A DNA stretch of 64,000 nt from Lysinimonas soli (GTDB lineage: Bacteria > Actinomycetota > Actinomycetes > Actinomycetales > Microbacteriaceae), in assembly GCF_042655435.1 (NCBI RefSeq), contig NZ_JBHSMG010000001.1, positions 1,054,001 through 1,118,000 on the forward strand, in the 5' to 3' direction. The position numbers and the translations under genes were made by a program. This document shows, piece after piece, positions 25,002 through 36,985 of this stretch (positions are counted from its first letter, which is position 1; every line of letters starts with the position of its first letter). The notes under the pieces are model-generated. The model saw only the letters and a program-made list of their open reading frames with translations, had not been told where the DNA came from and did no database searches.

Positions 25002-27061
25002 TCGTCCGTCTGCTGCTCCTCGACCGGATCGCCAGAGGATGGCTTCAGCCTAGCGACGATGACGGAGGCGAGGGCCGGCCCGATGCCGCGCACCTCGCCG
25101 ATCTCGAGTGCCGTCGCCGCCTTGAGCCGCTTGACCGAGCCGAAGTGACGCAGCAGCTCCTTGACCCGGGCCGGGCCGAGCCCGGGGATGTCGGCGAGCA
25201 CCGACCCGATGTCGTTCTTGCGCTTCGCCCGCTGGAAGGTGATCGCGAAGCGGTGCGCCTCATCACGGATCCGCTGGAGCATGAAGAGCGCCTCGCTGTT
25301 GCGGGGCAGGATGACAGGGAAGTCGTTGCCCGGCAGCCAGATCTCCTCCAGACGCTTCGCGATCCCGCAGATCGGCACGTCGTCGATGCCCAGTTCGGCG
25401 AGCGTGCGCGCCGCCGCCTCGACCTGCGGCTGCCCGCCGTCGACGATGATCAGGCCGGGGCGGTAGGCAAACCGGCGGCGTCGGCGGGCGGCCGCCGTGC
25501 CGGCTTCTTCGCCGAGTTCCACGTCGGTCGCGGCGTCGGCCGCCGCGTGCTCGAGATCCTCTTCGACGCCCGAGATCTCGTCGTCTTCGAGGTGGGCCAG
25601 CCGACGGGTGAGCACCTGTCGGATCGCCTCGAGGTCGTCGGCGTAACCCGGCACCGCGAACTTGCGGTACGCGCTCTTCTTGGGCAGTCCATCTTCGAAG
25701 ACCACCATCGAGGCGACGATGTTGGTCCCCCCGAGGTGCGAGACGTCGTAGCACTCCATCCGCAGCGGCGCCTCGGGCAGGCCCAGGGCATCCTGGATGT
25801 CGTTGAGGGCCTGGGTGCGCGACACGTAGTCGGCCGATCGCCGGGTCTTGTAGAGCATGAGGGACTGTTTGGCGTTGAGGGTCGCGGTCTGCAGCACCGC
25901 CGCCTTGTCGCCGCGCTGCGCGGTCCGCAGCGACACCGCTCCCCCGCGGGGCCGCATCGCCGCGAGCCAGGTCTCGAGCGCGCTCGCGTCGTCGGGAAGG
26001 GCGGGAACGATGATCTCGCGCGGCGGCGGCTCGGACTCATATGCGCTCTCGAGCATCTGTTCGACCAGCTCGCCGGTCGTCACGTCGAGTTCTTTGTCGA
26101 CGATCCAGCTGCGCACGCCGCGCACCCGGCCCCCGCGCACGACGAACTGCTGGACCGCCGCTGCCAGCTCGTCCTCCTCGATGCCGAACACGTCGGTGTC
26201 GACGCTGTCCGGCAGCACGACCGCGCTCTTCTCGAGCACGTTCTCGAGGGCCTGGATGCGATCGCGCAGGATCGCGGCCTGCTCGTAGTCGAAGGCCGTC
26301 GCGGCATCCTTCATCTCGCGTTGCAGCCGGGTGATGATCCGGCGATCGTGACTGGCCATGAAGGTCGCGAACTGCTCGACGATCTCGCGGTGCTGCTCGA
26401 TCGTGACCTTCTGCGAGCATGGGCCGCCGCATCGTCCGATCTGCCCGGGGAAGCAGGGCCGGCCGGTCGCCATCGCCCGCGCGTAGCTCGAGTCGGAGCA
26501 GGTGCGGATCGGAAAGGCCTTCACCATCAGTTCGATGGTCTCGCGCACGGCCCAGATCTTCGGATAGGGGCCGAAGTAGCGGGCCCCCGGAATGCGGTGG
26601 TTGCGGGTCACCATGACCCGCGGGGCCTCGTCGGCCATGGTCAGGGCCAGATAGGGGTAGGTCTTGTCATCGCGGAACTTGACGTTGTACGGCGGGTCGA
26701 ACTCCTTGATCCAGGTGTACTCGAGTTGCAGCGCCTCGAAGTCGCTGCCGACGACCGTCCACTCCACCTGGTTGGCGCTCAGCACCATGTGCCGGGTGCG
26801 CTGATGCAGGCTGCGGAGGGGCTGGAAGTAGTTGCTCAGGCGCTGGCGCAGGTTGATCGCCTTGCCGACGTAGATGACGCGTCCCGTCGCGTCGCGGAAG
26901 CGGTACACGCCCGGCTGCGTGGGGATCTCTCCGGACTTCGGCTTCCAATCGCTGGGATCGGACGCTCGGCTGGGGCGCCCTACCCGTCCGGTCAGGCCGC
27001 TGGAGGCACGGCCGCCCGGTCCGGTGCCGCCCGCCGTGCGGCCCTCGACGACTCCGGCCAC
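24998..27061 (-). CDS. uvrC: Excinuclease ABC subunit C
   Basis: A 687-residue UvrC. Domains in order: GIY-YIG nuclease (PGVYRFRDATGRVIYVGKA), four cysteines spaced C-x11-C-x7-C-x3-C (from RTCSDSSYA to CGGPC) that match the reported Fe-S ligands of UvrC, UvrB-binding UVR motif, RNase H-like nuclease (MECYDVSH and LIIVDGGQPQVE) and tandem helix-hairpin-helix at the C-terminus. It makes both incisions in nucleotide-excision repair. The first 40 or so residues are rich in Gly, Arg and Ser and look like an extension; no alternative ATG, GTG or TTG is in frame within it. It starts one base after the uvrA stop. Confidence 0.95.
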   Translation of the reverse strand: MAGVVEGRTAGGTGPGGRASSGLTGRVGRPSRASDPSDWKPKSGEIPTQPGVYRFRDATGRVIYVGKAINLRQRLSNYFQPLRSLHQRTRHMVLSANQVEWTVVGSDFEALQLEYTWIKEFDPPYNVKFRDDKTYPYLALTMADEAPRVMVTRNHRIPGARYFGPYPKIWAVRETIELMVKAFPIRTCSDSSYARAMATGRPCFPGQIGRCGGPCSQKVTIEQHREIVEQFATFMASHDRRIITRLQREMKDAATAFDYEQAAILRDRIQALENVLEKSAVVLPDSVDTDVFGIEEDELAAAVQQFVVRGGRVRGVRSWIVDKELDVTTGELVEQMLESAYESEPPPREIIVPALPDDASALETWLAAMRPRGGAVSLRTAQRGDKAAVLQTATLNAKQSLMLYKTRRSADYVSRTQALNDIQDALGLPEAPLRMECYDVSHLGGTNIVASMVVFEDGLPKKSAYRKFAVPGYADDLEAIRQVLTRRLAHLEDDEISGVEEDLEHAAADAATDVELGEEAGTAAARRRRRFAYRPGLIIVDGGQPQVEAAARTLAELGIDDVPICGIAKRLEEIWLPGNDFPVILPRNSEALFMLQRIRDEAHRFAITFQRAKRKNDIGSVLADIPGLGPARVKELLRHFGSVKRLKAATALEIGEVRGIGPALASVIVARLKPSSGDPVEEQQTDE

Positions 27062-27062
27062 C

Positions 27063-29963
<2,901 letters not shown>

Positions 29964-29970
29964 TGAACCC

Positions 29971-29976
29971 ATTCTA
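29971..29976 (-). promoter_or_regulatory. Candidate leaderless -10 element for uvrA
   Basis: TAGAAT on the - strand followed by seven bases and the GTG start at 29963. I see no LexA-type box nearby, so SOS control of uvrA is not supported by sequence. Confidence 0.4.
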
Positions 29977-30059
29977 CGGAGGCCACCGACATCCGCGCCG
30001 GGGCGTCCGCTTCCGGCGGACGCGGTGGGGACGAGGATCACTTCCGGCGGCGGCCGAGG

Positions 30060-32126
30060 CTACCGGACGTGCCCGACCGACTCCATCTGGCGCAACTCGC
30101 GCTTCATCTCGGAGAGCTCATCCCGCAGGCGCGCGGCGAGCTCGAACTTGAGCTCTCCCGCGGCCTGGAGCATCTGCTCGTTGAGGTCGGCGATGATCGT
30201 CTCGAGCTCGGCCGCACCGGCTGCGCCCACTCCCTCGCGACGGAGGCTGGGGGTGGGGGCGCGTTTGCGCCCGTCGCGCCCGGACAGCAGCGCAGCGGTG
30301 TCGGCGCCCTCACGCGCGAGCACATCGGTGATGTCGGCGATCCTTTTGCGCAACGGCTGGGGGTCGATGCCGCGCTCGAGGTTGTACGCCACCTGCTTCT
30401 CGCGCCGGCGGTCGGTCTCGTCGATGGCCTGCTTCATCGAGTCGGTGAGATTGTCGGCGTACATGTGCACCTCGCCCGAGACGTTGCGTGCGGCGCGACC
30501 GATCGTCTGGATGAGGGAGGTCGAGCTGCGCAGGAAGCCCTCCTTGTCGGCGTCGAGGATCGCCACCAGCGACACCTCGGGCAGGTCGAGGCCCTCGCGC
30601 AGCAGGTTGATGCCCACGAGCACGTCGTAGACGCCCTGACGCAGTTCGGTCAGCAGCTCGACCCGACGCAGGGTGTCGACGTCGGAATGCAGATAGCGCA
30701 CCCGCACCCCGTGCTCACCGAGGAAGTCGGTCAGCTCTTCGGCCATCTTCTTGGTCAGGGTGGTGACGAGCACGCGCTCGTCGCGCTCGGCACGGACCCG
30801 GATCTCTTCGAGCAGGTCGTCGATCTGACCCTTGCTGGGTTTGACCACGATCTGAGGGTCGACCAGTCCGGTCGGACGGATGATCTGCTCGACAACGCCG
30901 TCGGTGACGCCGAGCTCGTAGCGACCGGGTGTGGCAGACAGGTAGACCTTCTGCCCCACGCGATTCAGGAACTCCTCCCAGCGCAGCGGGCGGTTGTCGA
31001 GCGCGCTCGGCAGCCGGAATCCGTGCTCGACGAGGGTGCGCTTGCGGCTCGCGTCGCCCTCGTACATCGCGCCGATCTGCGGGACGGTGACGTGCGACTC
31101 GTCGATCACGACGAGGAAGTCGTCGGGGAAGTAGTCGAGCAGGGTGTTCGGCGGCTGACCGGGCTTGCGGCCGTCGATGTGGCGCGAGTAGTTCTCGATG
31201 CCGTTGCAGAAGCCGATCTGCTCCATCATCTCGAGGTCGAAGCCGGTGCGCATGCGCAGCCGCTGTGCCTCGAGCAGCTTGCCCTGGCGCTCGAACTCGG
31301 CCAGGCGCTCGGCCAGCTCGGCGCGGATCGTGACGAGGGCGCGCTGCAACGCCTCGGTGCTGGCGGCGTAGTGGGTGGCCGGGAAGACGGCGACCGCATC
31401 CATCTTCTTGATGACCTCGCCGGTCAGCGGGTGGAGCGTGTACAGGGCCTCGATCTCGTCACCGAACATCTCGATGCGGATCGCGTGCTCCTCGTAGACG
31501 GGGATGATCTCGATCGTGTCGCCGCGCACCCGGAACTTGCCGCGCGAGAAGTCGATGTCGTTGCGCTCGTACTGCATGTTGATGAAGCGCCGCACCAGCT
31601 TGTCGCGGGAGATGTGCTCCCCCACCTGCAGGGCGGTCATGGCGCCCAGGTACTCTTCGGCCGCGCCGAGCCCGTAGATGCAGGAGACGGTCGAGACCAC
31701 GACGACATCGCGGCGGCTCAACAGCGAGTTGGTCGTCGAGTGCCGCAATCGCTCGACCTCGGCGTTGACCGAGGAGTCCTTCTCGATGAAGGTGTCGGTC
31801 TGCGGCACGTAGGCCTCGGGCTGGTAGTAGTCGTAGTAGCTGACGAAGTACTCGACCGCGTTGTTGGGCAGCAGCTCGCGGAACTCGTTGGCCAACTGCG
31901 CCGCAAGCGTCTTGTTGTGCGCGAGCACGAGCGTCGGCCGCTGCACCTGCTCGATCAGCCAGGCGGTCGTCGCCGATTTGCCCGTTCCGGTGGCGCCCAG
32001 CAGCACGATGTCGGTCTCACCGGCATTGACCCGGTGCGCGAGCTCTTTGATCGCCGCGGGCTGGTCACCGCTCGGCGTGTAGTCGCTGATGACCTCGAAA
32101 GGTCGCACCGAACGAGTGGGCTCCAT
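30060..32126 (-). CDS. uvrB: Excinuclease ABC subunit B
   Basis: A 688-residue UvrB helicase-like protein. Walker A is LGATGTGKS, the beta-hairpin region follows YYDYYQPEAYVPQTDTFIEK, the DEAD-like motif reads VVIDESHVT, motif VI is QTIGRAARN, and the C-terminal UVR motif (LNEQMLQAAGELKFELAARLRD) binds UvrC. It verifies damage after loading by UvrA. The ATG at 32126 is preferred over an upstream in-frame start because homology begins at SVRPFEVIS and a TAGGCT lies seven bases before the ATG. It is followed by uvrA after 96 bases. Confidence 0.96.
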   Translation of the reverse strand: MEPTRSVRPFEVISDYTPSGDQPAAIKELAHRVNAGETDIVLLGATGTGKSATTAWLIEQVQRPTLVLAHNKTLAAQLANEFRELLPNNAVEYFVSYYDYYQPEAYVPQTDTFIEKDSSVNAEVERLRHSTTNSLLSRRDVVVVSTVSCIYGLGAAEEYLGAMTALQVGEHISRDKLVRRFINMQYERNDIDFSRGKFRVRGDTIEIIPVYEEHAIRIEMFGDEIEALYTLHPLTGEVIKKMDAVAVFPATHYAASTEALQRALVTIRAELAERLAEFERQGKLLEAQRLRMRTGFDLEMMEQIGFCNGIENYSRHIDGRKPGQPPNTLLDYFPDDFLVVIDESHVTVPQIGAMYEGDASRKRTLVEHGFRLPSALDNRPLRWEEFLNRVGQKVYLSATPGRYELGVTDGVVEQIIRPTGLVDPQIVVKPSKGQIDDLLEEIRVRAERDERVLVTTLTKKMAEELTDFLGEHGVRVRYLHSDVDTLRRVELLTELRQGVYDVLVGINLLREGLDLPEVSLVAILDADKEGFLRSSTSLIQTIGRAARNVSGEVHMYADNLTDSMKQAIDETDRRREKQVAYNLERGIDPQPLRKRIADITDVLAREGADTAALLSGRDGRKRAPTPSLRREGVGAAGAAELETIIADLNEQMLQAAGELKFELAARLRDELSEMKRELRQMESVGHVR

Positions 32127-32133
32127 GCTGCCT

Positions 32134-32139
32134 AGCCTA
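32134..32139 (-). promoter_or_regulatory. Candidate leaderless -10 element for uvrB
   Basis: TAGGCT on the - strand, seven bases before the uvrB ATG at 32126. The same hexamer occupies this position before the DUF885 gene, polA and pdtaR. Confidence 0.4.
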
Positions 32140-32196
32140 GGTCGCACCCCCGACAGGCCGCCGGGTGACGACGCGGTCGGTGAGGGGTGAAGCCGG

Positions 32197-32805
32197 TCAG
32201 TGCCTCGCGTGGGAACGAAGGTTCTCCCAGAGCACGTCCGCCTGCTGCAGCGTCTCCTCGAGGGTGCCGTTCGAATCGATCACGACGTCGGCGATCGCGA
32301 GCCTCTCGGTGTCGGTGGCCTGGGAGTTGATGCGGTGCAGCGCCTCGTCGTGCGTCATCCCGCGCAACTGCATCATCCGCGAGATCCGGGTCTCGGTGCT
32401 CGCGTTGACCACGACGACGAGATCGAACTCGTCGACGCGGCCGGCATCGACCAGCAGGGGCACGTCGTACACGACGATCGCGTCCGGATCCGCCGCCTGC
32501 GCCGCGGCGAAGAGCTCGTGCGAGCGAGCGGCGACCGCCGGATGGGTGATCGCGTTGAGTGCGGCGCGCTTCTCGGGCGAACTGAAGATGATGGCTCCGA
32601 GGGCCGCCCGATCGAGGCTCCCGTCGGAGGCGATGACGCCGCTCCCGAACTCCTCCGCGATGCGGGCGAGAGCCGGGCTGCCCGGTTCGACGACCTCGCG
32701 GGCCACCTGATCGGCATCCACGACGACGGCCCCGTGTTCCGCGAGCCGGGCGGCGACCACCGACTTGCCCGATGCGATCCCGCCCGTGAGGCCGATGAGC
32801 TGCAT
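32197..32805 (-). CDS. coaE: Dephospho-CoA kinase
   Basis: A 202-residue P-loop kinase. The P-loop is GLTGGIASGKS at the extreme N-terminus, the substrate lid region carries DADQVAREVVEPGSPAL, and a conserved VVYDVPLLVDAG segment follows. It phosphorylates dephospho-CoA, the last step of CoA synthesis. It has its own -10-like TAGCAT (32812-32817) exactly six bases before the ATG and no Shine-Dalgarno sequence. Unlike mycobacterial CoaE there is no C-terminal UPF0157 extension. Confidence 0.96.
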   Translation of the reverse strand: MQLIGLTGGIASGKSVVAARLAEHGAVVVDADQVAREVVEPGSPALARIAEEFGSGVIASDGSLDRAALGAIIFSSPEKRAALNAITHPAVAARSHELFAAAQAADPDAIVVYDVPLLVDAGRVDEFDLVVVVNASTETRISRMMQLRGMTHDEALHRINSQATDTERLAIADVVIDSNGTLEETLQQADVLWENLRSHARH

Positions 32806-32811
32806 CGAACG

Positions 32812-32817
32812 ATGCTA
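32812..32817 (-). promoter_or_regulatory. Candidate leaderless -10 element for coaE
   Basis: GATAGCAT on the - strand, with TAGCAT six bases before the ATG; the spacer CGTTCG cannot act as a ribosome-binding site. Confidence 0.5.
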
Positions 32818-32874
32818 TCGGCTTCGTCGCCCGGGCCGCCTCGGCCGGTCCTGGGCCTGCAGGGTGGTGGAACG

Positions 32875-32912
32875 ACACGAGGGCCGGACGCGACTGCGCC
32901 CGGCCCTCGTGT
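32875..32912. terminator. Strong hairpin terminator after rpsA
   Basis: A 13-base perfect stem, ACACGAGGGCCGG (32875-32887) with its complement at 32900-32912, closes a 12-base loop ten bases after the rpsA stop. The - strand has no T-run after it, so it is an L-shaped or actinobacterial-type terminator. Confidence 0.75.
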
Positions 32913-32922
32913 GTGCTGATTC

Positions 32923-34389
32923 CTAGGAGTTGCTCGACAGCTTCTCGCGAAGCGCGGCCAGCGCCTCGTCGTCGGCAAGGGTGCCGACGCTCGCGCTCTC
33001 GCTCGAGAACGAGTTGCTGCTGCTCGGGCCGGCCGGACGCAGCTCGTCGCCGGCGGCTTCCGCGGCGAGGATCTGCTTCTTGTGGGCCTCCCAGCGCAGC
33101 TGGGCGGCGGCGTACTCCTGCTCCCATGCCTCGCGCTGGGTGTCGAAGCCCTCGAGCCACTCGCCGCTGGTCGCGTCGAAGCCCTCGGGGAACTTGTAGT
33201 TGCCCTGCTCGTCGTACTCGGTGACCATGCCGTACAGCGCGGCGAGACCGGAGTCGAACTCGGTGTTGTGGGGGTCGATGCCCTCGTTGGCCTGCTTGAG
33301 GCTCAGCGAGATGCGGCGACGCTCGAGATCGATGTCGATGACCTTGACGAAGACCTCGTCACCCACCGACACGACCTGCTCGGCGAGCTCGACGTGCTTG
33401 CCGCTGAGCTCCGAGATGTGCACGAGGCCCTCGATGCCCTCCGCCACGCGCACGAAGGCGCCGAACGGAACGAGCTTGGTGACCTTTCCGGGCGCGATCT
33501 GGCCGATCGCGTGGGTGCGGGCGAAGACCTGCCACGGGTCCTCCTGGGTCGCCTTGAGCGAGAGCGACACGCGCTCGCGCTCGAGATCGACCTCGAGGAT
33601 CTCGACGGTGACCTCCTGGCCCACCTCGACGACCTCGCTCGCGTGCTCGATGTGCTTCCACGACAGCTCCGAGACGTGCACGAGGCCGTCCACGCCGCCG
33701 AGGTCGACGAACGCGCCGAAGTTGACGATCGAGGACACGACGCCCTTGCGGACCTGGCCCTTCTGGAGGTTGTTGAGGAAGGTGCTGCGCGACTCGCTCT
33801 GCGTCTGCTCGAGCAGCGCGCGGCGGCTCAGCACGACGTTGTTGCGGTTCTTGTCGAGCTCGAGGATCTTGGCCTCGATCTCCTGGCCGAGGTACGGCGT
33901 CAGGTCGCGCACCCGGCGCAGCTCGATGAGCGAGGCGGGCAGGAAGCCACGGAGGCCGATGTCGACGATGAGACCGCCCTTGACGACCTCGATGACCGAA
34001 CCGGTGACGACGCCATCCGATTCCTTGATCTTCTCGACGTCGCCCCAGGCACGCTCGTACTGCGCGCGCTTCTTGGACAGGATGAGGCGACCCTCTTTGT
34101 CCTCCTTCTGGAGAACGAGGGCTTCGACCATGTCACCGACGTTGACGACCTCGGAGGGGTCGACGTCGTGCTTGATGGAGAGTTCGCGGGAGGGGATGAC
34201 ACCCTCGGTCTTGTAGCCGACGTCGAGGAGCACCTCGTCGCGGTCGATCTTGACGACGGTTCCTTCGATGAGGTCTCCGTCGTTGAAGAACTTCAGGGTC
34301 TTCTCGACTGCGGCGAGAAAATCCTCAGCAGATCCGATGTCATTGATCGCGACCTGCTTGGCGACCGTAGCGGTCGTTGTGGTTGTCAT
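32923..34389 (-). CDS. rpsA: 30S ribosomal protein S1
   Basis: A 488-residue S1 with four S1 RNA-binding domains, roughly residues 38-105, 125-190, 205-275 and 295-360. Each opens with a GD/GT-V-K or similar strand; a FGAFVDLGG-VDGLVHVSELS motif marks the third and FGAFVRVAEGIEGLVHISELS the fourth. The C-terminal tail is acidic and unstructured, as in other actinobacteria. S1 binds mRNA during initiation. The ATG at 34389 begins a run of threonine codons, with GGAGCC upstream. The protein is expected to be abundant, matching the strong terminator that follows. Confidence 0.96.
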   Translation of the reverse strand: MTTTTTATVAKQVAINDIGSAEDFLAAVEKTLKFFNDGDLIEGTVVKIDRDEVLLDVGYKTEGVIPSRELSIKHDVDPSEVVNVGDMVEALVLQKEDKEGRLILSKKRAQYERAWGDVEKIKESDGVVTGSVIEVVKGGLIVDIGLRGFLPASLIELRRVRDLTPYLGQEIEAKILELDKNRNNVVLSRRALLEQTQSESRSTFLNNLQKGQVRKGVVSSIVNFGAFVDLGGVDGLVHVSELSWKHIEHASEVVEVGQEVTVEILEVDLERERVSLSLKATQEDPWQVFARTHAIGQIAPGKVTKLVPFGAFVRVAEGIEGLVHISELSGKHVELAEQVVSVGDEVFVKVIDIDLERRRISLSLKQANEGIDPHNTEFDSGLAALYGMVTEYDEQGNYKFPEGFDATSGEWLEGFDTQREAWEQEYAAAQLRWEAHKKQILAAEAAGDELRPAGPSSSNSFSSESASVGTLADDEALAALREKLSSNS

Positions 34390-34475
34390 GTAGTAGTGGC
34401 TCCGAAGGGACATGGGTGAAGGCCGACGACGCAGGTGGTTCAGGTGATTTCACGCCGAAGGCAGGCGGATAGAAC

Positions 34476-34500
34476 GTCGCGAAAGCGACATTCCAGCATA
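34476..34500 (-). promoter_or_regulatory. Candidate rpsA promoter and leader hairpin
   Basis: On the - strand an extended -10, GGTATGCT (TATGCT at 34500-34495), is followed by a small hairpin GTCGC-TTTC-GCGAC (34489-34476). A start near 34488 would put the hairpin at the 5' end of a leader of about 100 bases. The rest of 34390-34556 shows nothing further. Confidence 0.45.
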
Positions 34501-34556
34501 CCGGGCCCGCATGGGACCCGGCAACACGATCGGGCGCCGGCGCCGAACGGCCGCGG

Positions 34557-35144
34557 CTACTTCTTGACCTGGCGCAGCTGGGTCTCGATGCGGAGCACGT
34601 TGACGGGCTTCTCGAGGCCTGCCTGGGACGCGATTCCCACGCTGACGGGCGTCATCGAGGCGTAGCCCATCTCGCCCCTGTCGTCTTGCGCCTTGCCCCC
34701 GAAGTTGTAGTACCAGCGGGCGGAGGTCGTCGGCGAGCCGGCGGCACTCGGCGACGCCGTGCCGTCGTCGTAGCGAAGACTCCACGGCGCGACCGACACC
34801 GTCTTGCGGAGCGCGGCGACCATCGAGGCGACCTGGGCGTCGCTGAGGCCGATGTAGAGCAGCGTGCGCTGTGTTGTCGTGTACTCGACCCCGTCCTGAG
34901 GGGCCGTGGTGCTTGATGAGTAGTAGCAGGTGGGCGCCGGAGTCGCCGACACCGCGAAGATCTTCGGGACATCACCGGCGTTGAAACTGACGACCTTCGT
35001 GGCCGAATCGTCGCTCAGCAGCACCTTGGAGATCTTGCCCGAACAGCTGTCCTGGGTGACGGGTGCGGCGCTCTGCGTGCACCCGGTCAGGGCGATCGTG
35101 ATGAGCATCGCCGCCGCGAGGGCGCTGACGAGGGGACGGGGCAC
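34557..35144 (-). CDS. Putative secreted lipoprotein of unknown function
   Basis: A 195-residue protein with a lipoprotein signal peptide: a hydrophobic stretch (residues 5-20) ends in the lipobox LTGC with C22 as the lipidated residue. The mature part has two further cysteines (in DSCSGKIS and PTCYYSSS), a possible disulfide, and a serine/threonine-rich stretch. I recognise no family. Lgt, which would attach the diacylglycerol, is encoded in this window at 50704-51795. The GTG start has AGGAGT upstream and a TAGGCT -10 candidate further up. It stands alone, not clearly in an operon with rpsA or the DUF885 gene. Confidence 0.85.
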   Translation of the reverse strand: MPRPLVSALAAAMLITIALTGCTQSAAPVTQDSCSGKISKVLLSDDSATKVVSFNAGDVPKIFAVSATPAPTCYYSSSTTAPQDGVEYTTTQRTLLYIGLSDAQVASMVAALRKTVSVAPWSLRYDDGTASPSAAGSPTTSARWYYNFGGKAQDDRGEMGYASMTPVSVGIASQAGLEKPVNVLRIETQLRQVKK

Positions 35145-35176
35145 GGTGTCGACTCCTGGGTCTTCGGTGTTCGGAC

Positions 35177-35182
35177 AGCCTA
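35177..35182 (-). promoter_or_regulatory. Candidate -10 element for the lipoprotein gene
   Basis: TAGGCT on the - strand, 32 bases before the GTG. It gives a normal short leader containing the AGGAGT ribosome-binding site. Confidence 0.4.
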
Positions 35183-35238
35183 CCTACCCGCCGCCTGGGC
35201 GACGGCTCAACGGGGGCGCGTTGCGGCCTCCGCGGGGC

Positions 35239-36930
35239 TCATGCGCCGAGCAGGCTCGCCCTCAGGGTGTCGAGCCCGACGCCGCCGAGATCGAGCGCGC
35301 GCTTGTGGAACGCCTTGATGTTCCAGGCGGCGCCCTCGCGCCTCTTGACCTCGTCGCGCAGCTGCTCCCAGATACGCTGACCGACCTTGTACGAGGGCGC
35401 CTGCCCCGGCCAGCCGAGGTAGCGGTTGACCTCGAAGCGGATGAAGGAGTCGTTCATATTGACGTTGGCGCGCATGAACGTGAGGGCGTCATCCGCGGTC
35501 CAGGCGCCGCTGCCGTCGAGGTTGGGCTTGCCGAGATGCACCCCGATGTCGAGCACGACGCGCGCGGCGCGCATGCGCTGACCGTCCAGCATCCCGAGGC
35601 GGTCGGCCGGCTTCTCGAGGTAGCCGAGTTCGTCCATGAGCCGCTCGGCGTAGAGGGCCCAGCCCTCGGCGTGCCCGCTCGTGCCGGCGAGCGAACGCCG
35701 CCAGGTGTTGAGCATGGCCCGGTTGTAGACCGCCTGGCCGAGTTGAAGGTGATGCCCCGGCACGCCCTCGTGGTACACGGTCGTGGTCTCACGCCAGGTG
35801 TCGAACTCGGTGACCCCCTCGGGCACGCTCCACCACATCCGACCGGGACGCGAGAAGTCGTCGTTGGGCGAGGTGTAGTAGATCCCACCCTCCTGAGTCG
35901 GCGCGATCATGCACTCGAGCTTCTTCACGGGATCGGGGATGTCGAAGTGCGTCGCCGACAGCTCCGCGACGGCTCGATCGCTGAGCTCCTGCATCCAGCG
36001 CTGGAGCGCCTCGGTTCCGTGGAGCTTGTTCGACTCATCGGCCTCGAGGAATGCAACCGCTTCCTCCACCGAGGCGCCCGGCACGATCTCGCCGGCGATC
36101 CGGGTCTGCTCCTCGACCATGCGGGCGAGCTCGTCGATGCCCCATTCGTAGGTCTCGTCGAAGTCGATCTGCGCCCCGAGGAAGCGCCGCGACTGCAGCG
36201 CATAGATGTCGCGACCCACGCCGTCCTGTTCGCCCGCCTTCGGTGCCAGCTCGAGCTCGAAGAACTCGGCCAGCTGCGCGTAGGCATCCGCGGAGGCCTC
36301 TGCCCCCTTCTTCAGCTCGGCCTTGAGACTGCCGGGCAGCTCTCCGCCGCCCTCGAGCGCGGCCGACGAGGTGAAGTCGAAGAAGAAGCCGAGCGGATCG
36401 GCGTGCCGCCTCACCCCGGTTGCCGTCTCGATGACCTGCCGCCGGGCGGGGACGACCCCGTCGGCGATCCCCTGCCGGAGGGTCTCGATGTAGCCCGCGA
36501 CCGCTCCCGGCACGTTGCCGAGCTTCTCGGCGATGGTGGCCCAGTCGCCCTCGGTCGCGGTCGGCATGAGATCGAAGACCTCGCGGATGCCCTGCGCCGG
36601 AGAGGCGATGACGTTCACGTCGCGCTCGTGCAGCTTTGCCGCGTGCGCCTCGGCCGAGAGCCGGAGCTCGGCCAGCAGGTCGGTCTTGGTGGCAACGTCG
36701 ACCTCGTCGACGGGTGCGGCCGCCTCGAGTTCCGCGATCACCGCGTTGCCCGCGGCGAGCTGGGCCTCGTGCCCCGCTGGGGAGTAGTCGGCGTACTCGC
36801 CGAGCCGGCCCGGGATGCCCACCCAGTTGGCGACATCCGGATCGAGATCGGCCAGGGTGACGACCCATTTCTCGGCGATCGCATCGATCGGTGTGGACGG
36901 TCGGGAGGACGGCGTCGTCGAATCGCTCAT
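35239..36930 (-). CDS. DUF885 family protein (probable metallopeptidase)
   Basis: A 563-residue DUF885 protein. The family hallmark TTVYHEGVPGHHLQLGQ lies near residue 390; this HExxPGHH motif looks like a zinc site and places the family near metallopeptidases. A second conserved acidic segment is GTSGHAEGWALYAERLM. There is no signal peptide, so it is cytoplasmic. The substrate is unknown. The ATG is exactly six bases after TAGGCT (36937-36942), although GGGAAC directly before it could also serve as a weak ribosome-binding site. It lies 55 bases downstream of ptsH on the same strand. Confidence 0.88.
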   Translation of the reverse strand: MSDSTTPSSRPSTPIDAIAEKWVVTLADLDPDVANWVGIPGRLGEYADYSPAGHEAQLAAGNAVIAELEAAAPVDEVDVATKTDLLAELRLSAEAHAAKLHERDVNVIASPAQGIREVFDLMPTATEGDWATIAEKLGNVPGAVAGYIETLRQGIADGVVPARRQVIETATGVRRHADPLGFFFDFTSSAALEGGGELPGSLKAELKKGAEASADAYAQLAEFFELELAPKAGEQDGVGRDIYALQSRRFLGAQIDFDETYEWGIDELARMVEEQTRIAGEIVPGASVEEAVAFLEADESNKLHGTEALQRWMQELSDRAVAELSATHFDIPDPVKKLECMIAPTQEGGIYYTSPNDDFSRPGRMWWSVPEGVTEFDTWRETTTVYHEGVPGHHLQLGQAVYNRAMLNTWRRSLAGTSGHAEGWALYAERLMDELGYLEKPADRLGMLDGQRMRAARVVLDIGVHLGKPNLDGSGAWTADDALTFMRANVNMNDSFIRFEVNRYLGWPGQAPSYKVGQRIWEQLRDEVKRREGAAWNIKAFHKRALDLGGVGLDTLRASLLGA

Positions 36931-36936
36931 GTTCCC

Positions 36937-36942
36937 AGCCTA
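36937..36942 (-). promoter_or_regulatory. Candidate leaderless -10 element for the DUF885 gene
   Basis: TAGGCT on the - strand, six bases (GGGAAC) before the ATG at 36930. Confidence 0.4.
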
Positions 36943-36985
36943 ACCAGCGTGCCTGTCGGCGCCAGTGGGGACCGGCCCGGAGCGG

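Noticed and set aside
29964..30059. LexA (SOS) box before uvrA or uvrB
   Set aside because: No GAAC-N4-GTTC or related inverted repeat is present in 29964-30059 or 32127-32196.
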